Assembly (NCBI GenBank): GCA_934754505.1
Contig: CAKVIE010000001.1
Coordinates: 62,001 to 126,000 of the forward strand
Source of the DNA: an uncultured Candidatus Melainabacteria bacterium
GTDB lineage: Bacteria > Cyanobacteriota > Vampirovibrionia > Gastranaerophilales > Gastranaerophilaceae
Direction: 5' to 3'
Length of the DNA: 64,000 nucleotides
Below, one piece after another: positions 18,288 to 28,300 of the stretch (its first letter is position 1; the number at the start of each line of letters is the position of its first letter). The notes below the pieces were generated by a model, which searched no databases, was not told where the DNA came from, and was given only the letters and a program-made list of their open reading frames with translations. Position numbers and translations under genes: made by a program.

Positions 18288-19076
18288 TTATTCTACTGTT
18301 GCAGGTTCTTCTGCTTTAACTTCTGCTTCTTCAACACCGGCATCTTTTGCTGTTACAGCTTCTGTTTTGTTTGCCGATACTGCTTTGTTTTCACGAAGTT
18401 TCTTTCCTTCTTCAACGGCATCTGCCAATTTTGATACGATAAGTTTTATCGAACGGATTGCATCGTCGTTTCCGGGAATGATGCAGTCGATTCCGTCAGG
18501 ATCTGCGTTTGTATCTGCCAAGCATACAACCGGAATGTTTAATTTGTTTGCTTCTTTTATGGCAATAAGTTCTTTCTTTTGGTCAATTACTACCAAAATA
18601 TCGGGCATGCCTCTCATTTCCTTGATACCGCCCAATGTTTTGCTGAGCTTTTCAAGGTTTTTGCTGATTTGTGCAATTTCTTTTTTCGGTAATTTTTCAG
18701 CATTGCCTGAATTCATGAATTCTTCAGTTTCACGAAGTTTATTTACTCTGCCTCTGATGGTTTCATAGTTTGTCATCATGCCGCCGAGCCATCTGCGGTT
18801 TACATAGTATGCTCCAACTCTTGTTGCTTCTTCTGCTACTACGTCTGCAGCTTGTTTCTTTGTACCTACGAACAATACGTTCTTTCCTTTTGACGCATAA
18901 TCTCTTACTAAAGTGTATGCTTCATCGAGTTTTTGAGTTGTTGTTCTCAAATCTAATACATAGATTCCGTTTCTTGCACCGTAAATATACGGTTTCATTT
19001 TCGGGTTCCATCTTTGTGTTTGGTGTCCGAAGTGTACACCTGCGTCCAATAATTCAATCATTGATGCTACCGGCAT
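18288..19076 (-). CDS. rpsB: 30S ribosomal protein S2
   Basis: 262 aa from the chosen start. S2 motifs are AGVHFGHQTQRWNPKMKPYIYGARNGIYVLDL, YVNRRWLGGMMTNYETI and PVVCLADTNADPDGIDCIIPGNDDAIRSI. The start at 19076 is set by AAAGGAG seven bases upstream. The longer in-frame ATG at 19115 would add a non-conserved extension. The C-terminal 35 residues are Ala/Glu/Lys-rich and lineage-specific. It leads the rpsB-tsf operon. Confidence 0.97.
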   Translation of the reverse strand: MPVASMIELLDAGVHFGHQTQRWNPKMKPYIYGARNGIYVLDLRTTTQKLDEAYTLVRDYASKGKNVLFVGTKKQAADVVAEEATRVGAYYVNRRWLGGMMTNYETIRGRVNKLRETEEFMNSGNAEKLPKKEIAQISKNLEKLSKTLGGIKEMRGMPDILVVIDQKKELIAIKEANKLNIPVVCLADTNADPDGIDCIIPGNDDAIRSIKLIVSKLADAVEEGKKLRENKAVSANKTEAVTAKDAGVEEAEVKAEEPATVE

Positions 19077-19410
19077 CGTGGTTCTCCTTTTATTTTTGTT
19101 ACTACCGAATATCAAACTTTCCCATCTTTTTCAAGACTAAGCCTCCGCCTATTGTACTCGTCTGTATTCACATGCAATATAATAATATAAACATATTTTT
19201 TTTACACTTTTCTTATAAAAATTTTTTAAAAAATCAATTTTTCTTAATATTTACTCATTTTGCTGAAGTTGTTTTTGCGAATTCTGTGCTTTTTGGTGAT
19301 GAAAAATTAATTTTGACGTTAAAAAATTAATTTTTTATTAAATAGCTTGTAAAACTTATTTTTTTGTAGTATCTTTTGAGCGTGTAGTAACTTTACATGG
19401 AGATTAAAAC
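19077..19410. other. 334-base intergenic region between divergent rpsB and fba
   Basis: This very AT-rich spacer holds the promoters of both genes and no ORF I trust. On the minus strand a possible rpsB -10, TACAAT, lies just downstream of TTGCAT, but the spacing of 15 is short. On the plus side a promoter for fba is listed separately. No riboswitch or leader hairpin was evident. Confidence 0.5.
19347..19375 (+). promoter_or_regulatory. Predicted sigma70-type promoter of fba
   Basis: TTGTAA (19347-19352), 17-base spacer, TATCTT (19370-19375). The same TTGTAA -35 with a 17-base spacer occurs before the two murein hydrolase genes, which supports it slightly. Confidence 0.4.
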
Positions 19411-20370
19411 ATGAGCGAAAGAAAATTAGTAGGAACAGAAGAAATGTTCAAAAAAGCATTGGCCGGCGGATATGCTATCGGTGCTTATAACGTAAACAAT
19501 ATGGAAATCTTACAAGGTATCGCTGAAGCAGCTGAAGAAACTCGTTCTCCGATTATTCTTCAAGTTTCGGCCGGTGCAAGAAAATATGCTAACCAAACTT
19601 ACTTAATCAAATTGGTTGAAGCAGCTCTCGCAACAACAACAGTTCCGATAGCACTTCACTTAGACCACGGTGCTGATTTCGAAATTTGTAAAGCATGTAT
19701 CGACGGCGGTTTCTCATCAGTTATGATTGACGGTTCAAGATTCCCCTTTGAAGAAAACGTTGCAGTTACTAAGAAAGTTGTTGAATATGCTCACGAAAGA
19801 GGAGTTTCGGTTGAAGCTGAACTCGGTAAACTCGCAGGCGTTGAAGATGACGTTAAAGTTTCTGACAAAGATGCTAAATATACTAACGTTAAAGAAGCTG
19901 TTGAATTTGTTAAACAAACAGGTTGTGATTCTTTGGCAATCGCTATCGGAACTTCACACGGTGCTTACAAATTCAAAGGTGAAGCTAAATTAGACTTCGA
20001 CAGATTGAAAGAAATCAAAGATGCTCTTAAAGAAGCAGGCTTCGGTGATTACCCGATTGTTCTTCACGGTTCATCATCAGTTCCGAAAGAATTCGTTGAA
20101 AAATGTAATAAATTCGGCGGAAATCTTCCTGATGCTCAAGGTGTTCCTGAAGATATGCTTAACTATGCTTCAAAACACGGTGTTGCAAAAATCAACATTG
20201 ATACCGATTTAAGACTTGCAATGACTTCAACAATCAGAGAATTCTTTATTGAACATCCTGAAAAATTTGACCCCAGAGAATATATGGGACCCGGCAGAAC
20301 TGCTGTTAAAGAAATGGTTATGCACAAAATGCGTGACGTTCTCGGAACAGCCGGTCACGCTGATGACTAA
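19411..20370 (+). CDS. fba: Class II fructose-1,6-bisphosphate aldolase
   Basis: 319 aa. It cleaves fructose-1,6-bisphosphate into dihydroxyacetone phosphate and glyceraldehyde-3-phosphate in the cytoplasm (glycolysis/gluconeogenesis). Class II zinc-enzyme motifs are GAYNVNNMEILQGI, PIALHLDHGADFE (Asp and His), GFSSVMIDGSRFPFEENV, VEAELGKLAGVEDD, AIGTSHGAYKF and VLHGSSSVP, followed by KINIDTDLRLAMT. The Shine-Dalgarno is ATGGAGA. It is monocistronic, with its own promoter and terminator. Confidence 0.96.
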   Translation: MSERKLVGTEEMFKKALAGGYAIGAYNVNNMEILQGIAEAAEETRSPIILQVSAGARKYANQTYLIKLVEAALATTTVPIALHLDHGADFEICKACIDGGFSSVMIDGSRFPFEENVAVTKKVVEYAHERGVSVEAELGKLAGVEDDVKVSDKDAKYTNVKEAVEFVKQTGCDSLAIAIGTSHGAYKFKGEAKLDFDRLKEIKDALKEAGFGDYPIVLHGSSSVPKEFVEKCNKFGGNLPDAQGVPEDMLNYASKHGVAKINIDTDLRLAMTSTIREFFIEHPEKFDPREYMGPGRTAVKEMVMHKMRDVLGTAGHADD

Positions 20371-20398
20371 TCCTTATTTTTCGGATTTAATCAATTTT

Positions 20399-20438
20399 AA
20401 AAAGAGTCGAATTTATTTCGGCTCTTTTTGTTTTTTTT
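20399..20438 (+). terminator. Intrinsic terminator of fba
   Basis: AAAAGAGTCGAA and TTCGGCTCTTTT pair (one G-T wobble), followed by a long T-run. Confidence 0.85.
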
Positions 20439-20455
20439 AGTTTTTTTATTTAATA

Positions 20456-20484
20456 CAAAAAAGAACCCCCAAAGGAGTTCTTTA
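20456..20484 (-). terminator. Intrinsic terminator of ilvA-ridA
   Basis: Read on the minus strand, AAAGAAC(T)CC pairs with GG(G)GTTCTTT and is followed by a T-run. It lies just after the ridA stop. Confidence 0.75.
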
Positions 20485-20506
20485 AATGTTTGTGATTTTA
20501 AAAAGT

Positions 20507-20878
20507 TTATTCAACTGCAATAATTTCAATTTCAGCCAAAGCTCCTTTGGGTAAATCCTTTACAGCTACACAGGAGCGGGCAGGTTTTGAAATAAAATAT
20601 TTTTCGTAAATGCTGTTAAATTTTGCAAAGTCAGCTATTTCCGCTAAAAAGCAAGTTGTTTTAACAACATTTTCAAAATTCATATTTGCAGCTTTTAAAA
20701 CTTCTGAAATATTTTTAATAATTTGTTCTGTTTGAGCTTCAATATCACCGTGAACGAGAGTTTGATTTTCGGGGTTTATTGCAATTTGACCCGATGCGTA
20801 CAAAACTCCGTTTTTTAAAACGGCTTGAGAGTATGGTCCTACTGCTTTTGGAGCTTTTTCTGTTGATATAATTTTCAT
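20507..20878 (-). CDS. ridA: RidA reactive-imine deaminase
   Basis: 123 aa, the normal size for a trimeric RidA/YjgF protein. It hydrolyses the enamine/imine intermediates released by PLP-dependent dehydratases. Visible motifs are APKAVGPYSQAV at the start, LYASGQIAINPE and KPARSCVAVKDLPKGALAEIEIIA, the last containing the catalytic Arg. It starts four bases after the ilvA stop. The pairing is mechanistically sensible, because IlvA releases exactly the intermediate that RidA detoxifies. Confidence 0.95.
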   Translation of the reverse strand: MKIISTEKAPKAVGPYSQAVLKNGVLYASGQIAINPENQTLVHGDIEAQTEQIIKNISEVLKAANMNFENVVKTTCFLAEIADFAKFNSIYEKYFISKPARSCVAVKDLPKGALAEIEIIAVE

Positions 20879-20882
20879 AATT

Positions 20883-22082
20883 TTATCCTTTTATTATTTT
20901 ATAGCCTTTGTTTTCAAGTGCTTTTTTTATTTCTGAAAGATGTTCGTGATTTCTTGTTTCCATTGAAACTTTGAGGTAGCAGCCGTTAATGTCGGTGTTT
21001 TTTCCTCCGGGGTTGTGTCTGACTTTTACAACGTTTGCACCTAAATCGGCAATAATTGTTGCAACGTCTTTGAGCTGTCCGGGTTTGTCTAAAAGTTCAA
21101 TAGTTAAATCGGACAATCTTCCTGATGTCAAAAGACCTCTGTTTATTACTCTTGATAAAATTGTAACGTCAATATTTCCGCCTGAAACGATGCAAGCTGT
21201 GTTTTGGTTTTCGATAGGAAGTTTGTTGAACATTGCTGCTGCAACCGAAACGGCACCTGCACCTTCCGCAATCAACTTTTGCTGTTCAATCAATGTCAAA
21301 ATTGCAGTTGCAATTTCATCTTCTTCGACCGTTACAATGTCATCAACATATTTTTCGCAAAGTTCGAAAGTTAAGCTTCCCGGGGTTTTTACGGCAATAC
21401 CGTCTGCAACCGTTGAAACTTTATCAAGTGTATGAAGTTCGTGGAGTTCTAAAGCATTTACCATACTTGGAGCACCTTTGGCTTGAACACCGTAAACTTT
21501 ACATCTCGGATTGATATTTTTTATGCAAGCTGCAACTCCGCCGATAAGTCCGCCGCCGCCAATCGGAACAATAACCGCATCAAGTTCGGGTAATTGTCTT
21601 AAAAGTTCCAAACCGATTGTGCCTTGACCTGCGATTACGAGTTCATCGTCGAACGGGTGAACAAAAACGGCTCCTGATTCTTTGTAATATTTTACGGCTG
21701 CTTCGTATGCATCATCGTAAACGCCGTCTATCAGGTGAACTTCTGCACCGTATTTTTTTGTCGCTTCAATTTTTGACAAGGGTGCGATACTCGGAATAAA
21801 AATCGATGATTTTATGTTATTTTTCTGTGCCGAAAGTGCAACACCTTGTGCGTGGTTTCCTGCAGAGCAAGCAACTACGCCTTTTTCTCTTTCTGCTTGT
21901 GAAAGCTGTGAAATTTTATAAAAAGCTCCTCTGATTTTAAATGAGCCTGTTACTTGCAAATTTTCGCATTTTAAAAATATTTTGCTTTTAGGATTTATTG
22001 TCGGCGAAAAAATTAAGTCGGTTTCTCTGATGTTACCGTTCAAAACTCTTGCCGCATCTTTGATTTTTTCTAATGTTACCAT
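20883..22082 (-). CDS. ilvA: Threonine ammonia-lyase with ACT domain
   Basis: 399 aa. PLP-dependent conversion of threonine to 2-oxobutanoate and ammonia. The PLP lysine is Lys49 in VTGSFKIRGAF. The glycine-rich phosphate cradle is IVPIGGGGLIGGVAA, and SGGN follows near residue 310. The last 80 residues (LTIELLDKPGQLKDVATIIADLGANV) form a single ACT domain. This length and single ACT domain match the tdcB/clostridial-type rather than the 510-aa E. coli IlvA, so the role may be isoleucine synthesis or threonine catabolism. It is co-transcribed with ridA. The start has GAGGT upstream. Confidence 0.93.
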   Translation of the reverse strand: MVTLEKIKDAARVLNGNIRETDLIFSPTINPKSKIFLKCENLQVTGSFKIRGAFYKISQLSQAEREKGVVACSAGNHAQGVALSAQKNNIKSSIFIPSIAPLSKIEATKKYGAEVHLIDGVYDDAYEAAVKYYKESGAVFVHPFDDELVIAGQGTIGLELLRQLPELDAVIVPIGGGGLIGGVAACIKNINPRCKVYGVQAKGAPSMVNALELHELHTLDKVSTVADGIAVKTPGSLTFELCEKYVDDIVTVEEDEIATAILTLIEQQKLIAEGAGAVSVAAAMFNKLPIENQNTACIVSGGNIDVTILSRVINRGLLTSGRLSDLTIELLDKPGQLKDVATIIADLGANVVKVRHNPGGKNTDINGCYLKVSMETRNHEHLSEIKKALENKGYKIIKG

Positions 22083-22105
22083 ATTTCATACCTCTGAATT
22101 ACTAT

Positions 22106-22114
22106 ATTATATCA
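22106..22114 (-). promoter_or_regulatory. Extended -10 promoter of ilvA-ridA
   Basis: On the minus strand TGATATAAT gives a perfect TATAAT with an upstream TGn. The -35 is weak, as expected for an extended -10 promoter. The predicted start lies about 17 bases before the ATG. Confidence 0.55.
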
Positions 22115-22236
22115 AAGTTCCGATTATTGTTTTATTTATTTTTTTTGTATAAAAAATACGAAAACATTTGTTTCTTTAAAGTCTTGTCTGCGTTGAACAT
22201 GAGAGTTTTTTTGATGTTAAAAATACTTAATAATTG

Positions 22237-22266
22237 TTGTTAAATATATTATGCTAATGCTATAAT
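22237..22266 (+). promoter_or_regulatory. Predicted promoter of the giant autotransporter gene
   Basis: TTGTTA (22237-22242), 18-base spacer, TATAAT (22261-22266) preceded by TGC (extended -10). It gives a leader of about 85 bases. Confidence 0.6.
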
Positions 22267-22356
22267 TACAAAGAATTTGTTTTGTATGGAAAAGTGGTTT
22301 CAAATTAATCATTTTTTTATAAAATTAATTATATTTCAAGAATAAGGAAGCTAAAT

Positions 22357-25300
22357 ATGCATAGGCAATCTAAAAATCCTGCATTATTGTTTATAATGAC
22401 GATGTTTGCGTTTTTCGGAATGTTATCTGTTGAAGCAAAAGAAGTTACAACTTCTGATTTCGGTGTTTTTGATGATGCTGTAAGGTCGGCTGATGTCGAT
22501 ACGATTAACATAACCGGAAATATGACAATGGTGACAACTGTTTTCGACAGAAAACAGCAATCCGATAATTTAACAATAAACGGTAATAATTATACTATCA
22601 CAGCAGCTGACAATCTCCGCTATTCAAATGGTGTTTTCAATAATAACGGTAAAATTTTGACCATTAATGATTTAACTCTTGAAAATTTTATTCCTCGTGC
22701 GTGGAATACAGGTGATGACTCATCAGATTCAACAATATTTAATCAGGTCAAAGGCAGCCTTACGTTATCTAACGTAACTATACAAAACAATACAAATACA
22801 ACGTTAAGCTCCAATAGTGATTTGACAATATCAAATTCAAAATTTATTAATAACAAATATGTCAAATCAACTGTCGCAGGTGGTGCAATAACAACAAATA
22901 AAAAAGATTCCACTATTTCAAATACACTTTTTCAAGGCAATAAATCTTTGAAAAACGGCGGAGCAATCCTTCATAAAGGACCTTTGTTAACTCTTACGGG
23001 CGGAAGTTTTGAAGATAATGAAGCAACCGAAATGGGTGGTGCAATTTGTGCAAATTCATACGCAAAACTTGATATCGACGGCACTTCATTTAAAAATAAC
23101 ACATCTGCCACAAAAGACGGCGGTGCTATTGCCATAAACAATTCCTCAACATCTGTAATCAAAAATGCTTCTTTTGACGGAAACAAGGCTCTCGGAACAA
23201 ATGCTGCCGGCGGTGCAATCGCATTAATAAAAGGAACTTTGAGTATTGATAATACAAATTTTACAAATAACCAATCAAATTACGGCGGAGCTGTTTATCA
23301 ATATACAAATAAAAATGTTGCAATGGATATCAAAAATTCCACATTTGATTCAAACATTGCCAAAAACGGCGGTGGTGCATTAGGCATCTTCAAAGAGGCT
23401 AAAATTTCAGGCTCTAAATTTATAAATAATAAAGCAGAAACAGAAGACGGCGGTGCAATATTCCTTGGTGCTGAAAGTGTTACAAATATTGATAATACAA
23501 TTTTTAACGGAAATACAGCAGCAACAGACGGTGGCACTATCACAACGAGAGATTACAATGCAAATAATTTTGCCGCAAAACTTGATATTGTAAATTCGAC
23601 GTTTACATCAAATACTGCAACAACAAACGGTGGTGCTATAAATAATTATTTTTACATAAGTGCTGAAAACGGCGAATTCGTAACGATTAAAGACACTACT
23701 TTTGACGGTAATTCAGCGAAAAACGGCGGTGCTGTTTATAATCACGGTGTAGCTGATTTGAACGGAAAATACGGAAGTATCAAAGCTGATAACGTAACAT
23801 TTACAAATAATACGGCATCAAATTATGGCGGGGCTATCTACAATGAAGGTAATTTGGATATTTCAAATTCTAAAATTACTTCAAACAAAGCAGGTAATTG
23901 GGGCGGTGCAATTTATGCAAACACAACTGTTACAAATGCAAGCGGAACAAAGGAAAATAACGGCGGTGTTATAAATATTTCTAATACCGAATTTGACGGC
24001 AACAGTGCCTCAATCGGCGGTGCAATCTTCTTGCACAACGGAACAATGAATATTACAAATTCGAAATTCACAAACAACACGGCAGATTATAGCGGTGCTA
24101 TTTTCACAGGTTCAACAGAATATACATTTTTAAATATTTCAGATTCTTTATTTGAAAACAATACTGCAAAAGATGCAGGTGCTGTTCAAGGTATGAGTGT
24201 TACAACTATTAAAAATACCATTTTTAGAAACAATACTGCAAATGGAAATGAAGACGGAGCCGGTGCATTATTCCTCGGTGCAATTTCAAATACACAAATC
24301 GGAAACTCCGTAGATAATTCTTTATTTGAAAATAACACTTCTACAACAAGAGGCGGTGCAATTTCTACAAGAAGCCAAATTGCTAACAACAAAGATGCTT
24401 CATTGGATATTATAAATACCAAATTTACAGGCAACAAAGCAAACACGACAGGTGGTGCTTTTGATAACTATTTTTATAACAGTTCCTCAAATGAAGGTTA
24501 TGTAACCGTTAAAGGCAGTGAGTTTACTGACAACTATGCTGCAAATGGCGGTGCAATTTACAACCACGGTGAACTTGATAAAAATAACAAAATGGGTTCT
24601 ATCAAGGTCGAAAATTCAATTTTCAAAAATAACCAAGCAAAAAAATACGGCGGTGCGATATACAATGTCGGTAATTTAATTGTTGAAAATACCGTATTTG
24701 AAGGCAACAAAGCCTCAAACGGTGCCGCAATTGCAACAAATTACCCATCGAGTTTCTATAAGGTATCAACTCCGGGAAAAACAGAAATCGGCGACGGCGT
24801 ACAGTTTTTAAGAAACGAAACAACAAGCCAAGGTGGTGCAATTTATATTTATGACCACTCAAAACTTGCACATACATTTAATATTAAAGATAATGTAGTA
24901 TTCGACGGCAACGTTTCAGGTAACCTCGGCGGTGCAATCTATACATATCTTCTTTCACCTGATAGTGAATTTACGGTCGGCAACAATGCTATATTCACAA
25001 ATAACAGTGCAAAGAAAAACGCAGGTGCTGTTTACAGCGGCGGTAAAGTTACGATTGGCGACAATGCAAAATTTACCAACAACAGTGCAGGTTATTACGG
25101 TGGCGCAATGTATGTTGTAAAAGACGGCTTAACACTTGGTAATAACGCATACTTTGAAGCAAATACTGCTCAACAAGGCGGTGCGATATTTATTTCAAAT
25201 GCTGCCGTAACAATTGACAATGCTCAATTTGTTAAAAACACAGCAATAAGTGATAAAGGTGCTTTGGGCGGTGCAATTACTACTGATAAATCAAATGCAA

Positions 25301-28300
25301 AAGAAGTTAAAATTTTAAACTCAATATTTGACAGCAACAGCTCTCAAACAACAGCAGGTGCAATCGGTCAATGGGACGGTTCAAAAGCAACTGTTACTAT
25401 TGAAAATTCAACATTCACCAATAACAGTGCAGGAAGTGAAGCAGGTGCAGTAAACACGGATTCGACATTGATTGTTAAAAATTCAACCTTTACAGGCAAC
25501 AAAACAACAGGCACAAAAATTGATGAAGAAACACCTTTGAATTCAGATGGCGGCGGCGGTGCTGTTTTCTTATACGATAACGGTCAAGCACAAATTTCCG
25601 ATTCAACATTTGAAAACAACTCGTCTGGAACATACGGCGGTGCTATTGCTACAAGAATAAATTCAACAACAGGTAATTTAGAAGTTAAAAATTCTAAATT
25701 TATAAACAACACTGCAAATTTAGCAGGTGGTGCTATTGCTAATATGAAGGGCGGAATTGCAAAAATTATCGATTCAATATTCAGCGGTAACACTGCAAAC
25801 GGTGAAAAGAATGATATTCACAACGAAGGCGAAGTTACTTTTGTCGGAAATAACACTTTAGACGGCGGTATCGACGGCAACGGTTCTACAATTGTTCAAG
25901 ACGGTGCAAACGTTGACATTTCAAACGGAAAACTTGTTCAGGATACAGTAAATGTTGAAACAAACGGAAGCCTTATAACAAATGTTGCAAATACAACTGT
26001 TGCAAACGGAATTACAAACAACGGTTCTGTAACATTTACAGGTGACGGCGAAATTAATACCGCACTTTCAGGAAACGGTTCGTTAATATTAACTCCAAAC
26101 GGAACGATAACCCTGAATAATTCGTCTTTGATTGACTCCGTAATACCTGTTACGGTTACGGGCGGTGAATTTGCTATCGGAAACAATATTACAAACTTCG
26201 ACAACAAATTGACAATGGGTGATTCAATATTAAATCTTGTCAATGGTGTTGATAACGTCATTTCAAATTTGAATGTTGAAAGCGGAAAAGAAATGAAGTT
26301 GGCAATAGACTTCAACGATAAAATTGAAACTGCCGATACATCAGTTGAACAAGGCGATATTGTTTTGAACAAAATTGATATAGGTTCGGTAACAGTAAAC
26401 TCAACAAACACACTGTCAACAACACTCGGTAACTACATCAGTTATGATAAAGATTCTCAACTTGTAAACGGAAACGGTTCGGTCAATTTCGTAACTTTCT
26501 CTCAAGTTGCTCCTAATTCCGCAATTTTAACTGCAACAAAATCGACATTGAATGGAGCGGTTGCTGACACATCTGACCAAAGAGTTTACAATATGGATAC
26601 ATCTGAAACCGTTATTTCAAATACAACAGTCGGAACACTTGTTGTTCAAGGTAACGGAAAAACAATTATGTCCGATCCGACAGACGTTGGCGGCGGTATT
26701 CAAATCGGAGCAGTTGGAGTAAATAGTGGAGATTTATCATTCGTTGATACAAACCTCGATTCAATTGTTGTAAATGATAATAACAAAGGTGCATTAACCG
26801 TAAACGGAGAAAGCGGACTTGTTATTGAAGCTAAAAATCAAGATGTTACAATTCAAAACACTAAAGGTCTTTCTGTAAATAACGCAATATATTTGAATGA
26901 CGAAGAAAACGGAAAGGCAATGGCTGCTTTGATTGCTCACGAGGGTAAATCAATCACTATTCAAGATGATATTCGTTCAAATCACGCAAACAACAAAATT
27001 TTGCTACAAGGTGACGGCGATATTTATTTGAATGGAGTTCTTGACCCTGCAACGGTTGATACGACTGCCGCAAATGTTTACAGAAACGGATATGATGAAG
27101 CAATTACTTGGAATTTAAACGGTGGTACTGTTCACTATTCAAAAGATGCATATTTGTATGATGCAGCTCATCACTCAACAGCCTTGATGAATACATTGAA
27201 CTTCAACGGCGGTAATTTGGATTTAAGAAACGGTGCAGCAAATACTATTAATCTTGCAGCTCTTAATCTTAATGCATCTTCAAATCTTTATCTTGATGTT
27301 GATTTAGCAAATAAAACAATGGATAGATTTGAGGCTCCCGTAACCGTTAACGGTGGAAAACTTAATGTTGCAGGATTGCAGCTTTTATCGGATTCTGTAA
27401 ATCCCGAAACGACGATTAACTTCACAACAGATGAAGCATTAAAAGGCAGTGTTCAATATACAGGTGCTCAAGGATTGCAAGCTTTATCACCTATTTACAA
27501 ATACAATGTTAAATATTTGGCAGATAGCGGTGATTTCAACTTTGTAAGAAATGTTGCTCCAAATCCGTATCAATCATACAACCCTGCAATTTACGGTTCA
27601 GCGGTTGCAATGCAAGGTGTTTATACAACGCAGCTTGCTAATTATGACATTGCTTTCAGCAACCTTGATCAAAAAATGCTGTTGACTCAAGACCAAAGAA
27701 ATGCATTGAAGTACGGAAACAAATATGCTGCAAATGACGAATCAAATCCTCAAGTATATTCACCGTTGTATATACCTGAAGAAAATGCAGGTATTTGGTT
27801 CAGACCTTATGCATCATTTGAACAAGTTCAATTAGACAATGGTCCTGATGTAAACAATGTTCTTTACGGTTCATTGGTCGGCGGAGATTCTTCGCTTATA
27901 GAACTTGGCAAAGGCTGGGACGGACAATTCTCTGCTTATGCAGGATATAACGGTTCTCACCAAACATTTGACGGTGTCGGAATTTACCAAAATGGCGGTA
28001 TGGTTGGTGTAACAGCTGCATTATACAAAGGTAATTTCTTCGAAGCTTTGACGGCAAACTTTGGGGCTAATGCTGCCGATATTAAATCCTATGTCGGACA
28101 TAACGATTTAACAATGTTGGCAACAGGTTTGGCATCAAAAACAGGTTATAATTGGGAACTTTGGAATGGTAAATTCATTATTCAACCGAGCTGGACAATG
28201 TCTTATACATTTATATCTCCGCTTGAAAATTATACACTCGGCAACGGTGTAGAAATTACAAACCATAATCTCAATGCAATTCAACTCGCTCCGGGATTGA

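Noticed and set aside
17636..18768. Plus-strand ORFs opposite tsf and rpsB
   Set aside because: They lie entirely on the complementary strand of two certain ribosomal/translation genes and encode no recognisable protein.
22083..22356. Possible riboswitch or attenuator upstream of ilvA or the autotransporter
   Set aside because: Only AT-rich sequence and promoter elements are visible. The ilvA leader is about 17 bases, too short for attenuation.
24623..24877. Arg/Leu-rich minus-strand ORF inside the autotransporter gene
   Set aside because: It is the antisense of GGAI-coding DNA with no initiation signal and a biased composition.
22830..25850. Dense repeats that might suggest a CRISPR or satellite array
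   Set aside because: The repeats are in-frame protein repeats (FxxN/GGAI) with diverged DNA. There are no identical direct repeats with unique spacers.
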